Shown piece after piece: positions 61,701 through 64,000 of a stretch of DNA of 64,000 bases. The stretch is from JBDGYW01 sp964518955 (GTDB lineage Bacteria; Gemmatimonadota; Gemmatimonadetes; Gemmatimonadales; GWC2-71-9): the NCBI GenBank assembly GCA_964518955.1, contig CAZFHS010000012.1, forward strand, positions 60,332 to 124,331, in the 5' to 3' direction. The stretch's first letter is position 1. Each line of letters begins with the position of its first letter. The notes beneath the pieces were generated by a model, which worked only from the letters and a program-made list of their open reading frames with translations, was not told the DNA's origin and ran no database searches. The translations under genes and the position numbers were made by a program.

Positions 61701-62033
61701 TAGTGAGCGAAAAGCGAGACGGGGGTCGTGTCTGTCTTCGCGAGACAGGTGGGCCTCGGTAACTAGCCGACAAAGATTGGAGTACCCGCTGGGTGTCTCG
61801 GCCAACAGGGTGATGTGTGAGCCGTCCAGCAGTGTCATTTCGGCACCGGTAATTGCTTGAAGGCCGACCTGCTTAGCGGTTTGAGCGAAGATCATCGAAC
61901 CATACAGGCCGTTGTGGTCGGTGAGAGCTAGCGCCGAGTAGCCGAGCGTCTGTGCCTCGAATGCGACTTGCTCGGGGAGCGTAGCTCCGTCGAGGAACGA
62001 GAATGCGGAGTGGCAGTGGAGTTCGGCGTACAT
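58743..62033 (-). CDS. dnaE2: error-prone DNA polymerase DnaE2 (ImuC)
   Basis: A 1096-residue family C polymerase for mutagenic repair. The N-terminal PHP domain (ELHCHSAFSFLDGA, LALTDHNGLYG) is followed by the polymerase with catalytic acids in IPDIDLDFPREIR, and VSQHVGGM-like LPRHISQHVGGMI. A C-terminal OB domain is present (VQVAGMVVARQRPETAKGY). It lacks the long C-terminus of the replicative DnaE1. It is in line with a DUF6504-like gene and imuB, the usual mutasome set. Confidence 0.96.
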   Translation of the reverse strand: MYAELHCHSAFSFLDGATLPEQVAFEAQTLGYSALALTDHNGLYGSMIFAQTAKQVGLQAITGAEMTLLDGSHITLLAETPSGYSNLCRLVTEAHLSREDRHDPRLAFRSLEQLADGLIVMSGCRTGLLPRVLAQQGFTAARRLAERCRTTFGRDNFLVELQRNHVRGDRALSQALCNIADSVGLQVVATGDVHYHRQELYKVHDALTAIRHRTTLDASHEQRFPNSEFYLRAPRDVAALFRDRPDAIANTVEIAERCKSFDLTADLGYSFPDFRGAGHQTAPRALAEFCNTKLEEYYPSGSEHRAEAVSRLEQELRLIELHGLCGFFLLYRELLELAHEVAADVREGTRRVSANLLPGRGRGSSVSSIVCYCLGLSHIDPIQNRLFLGRFLNEELASIPDIDLDFPREIRKELIRRVYEQYGHEHVGLVCTFPTYHLRSAVRDIGKVLDLPPGEIERIAKLGGHQSARGVREELQKLPGLTDKADSPLWRHLGDLCEHVAGLPRHISQHVGGMIISSRPLVELVPLERAAMPDRVICQWDKDSCDDARFVKIDFLALGMLSLVEECVEMVAEREGTPPDLSRIDFSDTAVYDQICTGDTVGTFQIESRGQIQMIRRTRPRNLEDLAVEVALVRPGPIVGGAVNPFVRRREALRIATANNRTYEPPFDHPLLRDALRETLGVIVFQDQVLQVCQALAGFSAGQAEALRRAMSRRRSLELMQGFWEQFRDGAAARGVPESTAQKVFTQVTAFSQFGFPKSHAAAFGLLAYQSAWLRYYHPVEYYAALFNNQPMGFYSLDVLGRDADRHGVEVKLPDVNKSDVYCTVEDGTVRIGFGFLRDWGMDVAEEVVLERERNGPYRYLADCVRRAPARLSRKAIENLVWVGGCDLFGLTRRELLWQVGLWLPPRSDRPDRNRVRRQLELPLTHPYEDMRFPDVPSDERLLAEYQVMGFAASGHPFALIGNALPSNVVRSDHLDQLEENVDVQVAGMVVARQRPETAKGYSFILLEDQAGMINAVVRPDIYDRDRITIRTEPYLLIVGKLAKDDGTVNILTEEVRPLQLRRPAVKEEPDLSYGQSPYKFLKNLRRNKSQSRDWF

Positions 62034-62168
62034 GGCTTCGGTGTGCAGTGGAGGTTGAGGTGTAGTGCAGCCCCGCCCGGCCCATCCCAGCTCCAGGGAG
62101 GGATCAGCTACCCCCTCCCTCTTCTCCTTCTGGGTACGGGGATTAGGGGTGGGCTCCCTCTCCTCCGC

Positions 62169-62552
62169 CTAAGGCATCTGCATAAACCATCGGTCGGTAT
62201 TCAAGTCTTCATACAACACCACGTGTTTCCCTCCTTCTAGAATCACCTCCACGTATCGTCGTGCAATTTGCTCGCGCCACCACTCGTCGTTGACGTGCCA
62301 GGTTTCGATGAGTGTTTCGATGGTCTTCCGAGACGGACCACTGTCTATCGCTTCGCTGCGTTCCTCCTCGTCTTCTGGGCGGTAGGGCGGCTGGGCGGTA
62401 GGGAGGTAGCAGCTCGCGACCGCCGTCGGCAATCCAGCATCATCCAATTCGACCTCCACGGACTGAGGAAGATTCAGCGGCCGCAGTTGGTCAGCACGTG
62501 CAGTGGTTTTGGCACGCGCCTCTCCTTCCTCGAAGAGCTTTGACACGGTCAT
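62169..62552 (-). CDS. DUF6504-like protein of the imuB-dnaE2 cassette
   Basis: A 127-residue protein. The C-terminal half (ETWHVNDEWWREQIARRYVE, LYEDLNTDRWFMQ) matches the small proteins often encoded between imuB and dnaE2. The middle (YLPTAQPPYRPEDEEE) is encoded by an 8-base tandem repeat and is probably an insertion. It starts three bases after imuB. Between it and dnaE2 lie 135 bases of C/T-rich, low-complexity sequence without a gene. Confidence 0.8.
   Translation of the reverse strand: MTVSKLFEEGEARAKTTARADQLRPLNLPQSVEVELDDAGLPTAVASCYLPTAQPPYRPEDEEERSEAIDSGPSRKTIETLIETWHVNDEWWREQIARRYVEVILEGGKHVVLYEDLNTDRWFMQMP
62379..62410. repeat. 8-base tandem repeat (GCGGTAGG type), four units
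   Basis: GCGGTAGG, GCGGCTGG, GCGGTAGG and GAGGTAGC lie end to end inside the DUF6504-like reading frame. The first unit type also appears at 63988-63995 inside imuB. Confidence 0.85.
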
Positions 62553-62555
62553 GGG

Positions 62556-64000
62556 TTACGGGTCGTAGTCGATCAGGGCGTAGCGGCGCTCGGGGATGCG
62601 CGACCCAGGGCAGACCTCGACAACGCGATACATATAGGTGCTTCTGAATCGTGTCTTCATTTCGTGCACGGCGGCCCGGAGTTCCCTACGCCGGCCGGCC
62701 CGCGCACTACTGTTGGCGTCGCGAGCAAAGAGCTGTAGCTCATTTGTGCCACGTACGAACGTCAAAAACTGGACGGCGAGGCTTTCGACCGCGCCGTTCG
62801 GCGGGGCCGCGGCCAACCGTGCTTTTAGCGGCGTCGCGATGTGATCCTTGTTGGCGGATGGGTCTTTCAGTGTGCTTCGAACAGCCCAGGAAGAGCCATG
62901 TTCTTGATGTGCTCTCACCCCTACTTCTAGGATGCGCCAACCGGCGCGCCGTGGATGGCGCAATGCACGTTCAATCAACCGGTCCAATGCGTTGCAAAGC
63001 ATCGCTTGGTCCGCGATCGGATTTGGGAAATCGATCTCCGATACTATTGGCTCAGGCGTCTCGCAGCCGACAACCGGATCGACTACTGCGCCGGTAGCCA
63101 GTTGCCAAAGACGGCGCCCTTCGCTACCGAACTGCGATATGACCGCTACTTCAGGGAGCCGTGTGAGATCACGTACCGTCTTGATGCTCAACTGTGTCAG
63201 CCGCCGATGGGTGTCGGGACTCGTACGCAACACTCCGACAGGCTGTGATGCCAGAAACTCCGCTCTGCTATCATCGGCGACGATGAACGCTTGACCTGGC
63301 TTGGCCTTCGTGGCGGCCACCCAGGCTGCGAACTTGCCCTTGGCCCAGCCCAACCGGGCCACTTCCTCCCAGGCGGACGGGCGGACAGGCGGACGGGCGG
63401 ACGGTTGGTCCCTCCCACTGCCCACCCCCCGCGGCAGAGTCGCAGAGTCGCAGAGCAGCAGGTTCGCCCCCTCTTCTCCCTCCCCTCCCACCTCTGCACC
63501 TCTGCACCTCTGCACCTCTGCACCTGCCTCCATGGCCAATGCAGCCCGAATCGCCTCCACCTGCTCCTCCGCTTCACCGTAAAGCCCCTCCAACCCATCC
63601 ACACCCACAAACACTCGTCCCAACTCAACCGGTTCGATGGCGGGGCTTACATCGCCCAGGGCCTTCACCAGTTGCGAAAACTGTTCGTCATAGTAGACCG
63701 GGTCAGGTTCCCATACGGCAAGCGAAGGACACAAGCCCACTGCCTGGCTAACCGTCATGCCAGGTCTTACTCCCGAATGTCGCGCCCGCGGTCCAACCTG
63801 CCAGACCCGCCGCAAATCTTCAGGTGCCAATAGAGCTGTGGCTCGTTCCGCTGCCTCAGGGCGGCGTTGTTCTTCGCAGCGGAGAGCGAATTTTTGGATC
63901 CAGACGCAGACGGCGAGGTCGGATTGTAGGGCGGACGGGCGGACAGGCGGACAGGCGGACGGATCCCCCTCCCACCTCCCTCCCGTAGCGGTAGGGCGGT
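62556..64000 (-). CDS. imuB: ImuB-like Y-family polymerase homologue, 5'-truncated, with repeat insertions
   Basis: ImuB links DnaE2 to the beta clamp and lacks polymerase activity of its own. The frame is open to base 64000 with no start codon, so the N-terminus is outside. Family features: AVCVWIQKFALRCEEQRRPE near the N-terminus (typical ImuB: ACVWIPDF), GMTVSQAVGLCPSL, VFVGVDGLEGLYG and RLTQLSIKTVRDLTRLP. Two stretches break the family pattern: about 20 residues encoded at 63931-63995, and about 55 residues encoded at 63373-63530, both made of 8-base repeats. Both stay in frame. Confidence 0.9.
   Translation of the reverse strand, partial: RPTATGGRWEGDPSACPPVRPSALQSDLAVCVWIQKFALRCEEQRRPEAAERATALLAPEDLRRVWQVGPRARHSGVRPGMTVSQAVGLCPSLAVWEPDPVYYDEQFSQLVKALGDVSPAIEPVELGRVFVGVDGLEGLYGEAEEQVEAIRAALAMEAGAEVQRCRGAEVGGEGEEGANLLLCDSATLPRGVGSGRDQPSARPPVRPSAWEEVARLGWAKGKFAAWVAATKAKPGQAFIVADDSRAEFLASQPVGVLRTSPDTHRRLTQLSIKTVRDLTRLPEVAVISQFGSEGRRLWQLATGAVVDPVVGCETPEPIVSEIDFPNPIADQAMLCNALDRLIERALRHPRRAGWRILEVGVRAHQEHGSSWAVRSTLKDPSANKDHIATPLKARLAAAPPNGAVESLAVQFLTFVRGTNELQLFARDANSSARAGRRRELRAAVHEMKTRFRSTYMYRVVEVCPGSRIPERRYALIDYDP
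63373..63404. repeat. 8-base tandem repeat (GCGGACRG), four units, in imuB
   Basis: GCGGACGG, GCGGACAG, GCGGACGG, GCGGACGG, followed by a C-rich stretch containing CCCTCCCAC. On the minus strand it codes for SARPPVRPSA in ImuB. Confidence 0.9.
63434..63455. repeat. 8-base tandem repeat (GCAGAGTC), nearly three units, in imuB
   Basis: Two exact GCAGAGTC units and six bases of a third. It codes for part of LLCDSATL in ImuB. It is 29 bases from the preceding GCGGACRG array. Confidence 0.85.
63491..63522. repeat. 8-base tandem repeat (CCTCTGCA), four exact units, in imuB
   Basis: Four perfect copies, followed by half a unit. As 8 is not a multiple of 3, the protein shows a 24-base period (AEVQRCRGAEV). 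Confidence 0.95.
63931..63962. repeat. 8-base tandem repeat (GCGGACRG), four units, near the imuB N-terminus
   Basis: GCGGACGG, GCGGACAG, GCGGACAG, GCGGACGG, then ATCCCCCTCCCAC and at 63988 GCGGTAGG, continuing past the window edge. It codes for SACPPVRPSA, in the same frame as the copy at 63373. Confidence 0.9.

Noticed and set aside
63291..63833. 180-codon plus-strand ORF
   Set aside because: It is produced by the 8-base repeats inside imuB on the other strand; the minus frame has the ImuB motifs.
62379..64000. CRISPR array
   Set aside because: Units are 8 bases, directly abutting, with no spacers; they are simple tandem repeats.
1..64000. tRNA or rRNA genes
   Set aside because: I looked for T-loop-like GTTCRA motifs in intergenic regions and for rRNA-like sequence and found no cloverleaf that I could support.

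Overview
The window looks like the chromosome of a free-living, Gram-negative (outer-membrane) aerobic bacterium of moderately high GC. The gene set points to Gemmatimonadota or a near neighbour: a SufR-controlled SUF operon ending in a Rieske protein, a ParAB/M23/bactofilin cluster, a Ser/Thr kinase with a 2TM tail, a putative GH of the DUF4015 type, TSP3-OmpA and Omp85 proteins, and an ImuB/DnaE2 mutasome. That assignment is inference. There is no rRNA, tRNA, CRISPR array, prophage or insertion sequence that I can support. Coding density is high, and many genes overlap by 1-8 bases.

Layout. 1-12 kb: the C-terminal part of DNA polymerase I, a type IV pilin-like protein, an MMPL transporter, two secreted metallopeptidases, a serine beta-lactamase-like hydrolase, RNase D, a thioesterase/hydrolase fusion, peptide deformylase and a MobA-like nucleotidyltransferase. 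12-18.5 kb: sufR-sufB-sufC-sufD-sufS-sufU-Rieske, preceded by overlapping palindromes that look like the SufR operator. 18.5-23.5 kb: mnmG, a perfect parS palindrome, parA, parB, an M23 endopeptidase and a bactofilin. 23.6-25.4 kb: a Nif3-like protein and queG. 25.5-33 kb: a six-gene unit (class V aminotransferase, LOG protein, deoxyhypusine-synthase-like protein, FadI, FadJ, proline dehydrogenase) closed by a strong terminator. 33-40.7 kb: rsgA, an HNH nuclease, a Ser/Thr kinase, lon and a start-less hypothetical gene. 40.8-49 kb: a beta-propeller protein, an aconitase-family enzyme with the swivel domain first, a DUF4015 protein, OmpA-TSP3 and a chemoreceptor-like protein. 49-58.7 kb: a hidden selenoprotein, a dicarboxylate symporter, a DEAH helicase, a TetR regulator, a PAS-Fis protein, an Omp85-like protein, a lipoprotein and ispH. 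58.7-64 kb: dnaE2, a DUF6504-like protein and imuB, running off the end.

The most notable item is at 49074-49307. A 78-codon gene with a good ribosome binding site has an in-frame TGA at codon 11, in the motif Cys-Ala-Val-TGA. Read through as selenocysteine it gives a SelW/Rdx-family protein. A hairpin just downstream fits the bacterial SECIS pattern. Ordinary ORF calling misses it. A second unusual item is a set of low-complexity repeats, all with an 8-base unit, sitting inside the reading frames of imuB and its small neighbour. Other points of note are a Rieske protein with Asp in place of the second His ligand, a hotdog-thioesterase/alpha-beta-hydrolase fusion, and an ORF whose conserved-looking N-terminus has no canonical start codon next to a T8G10 tract.
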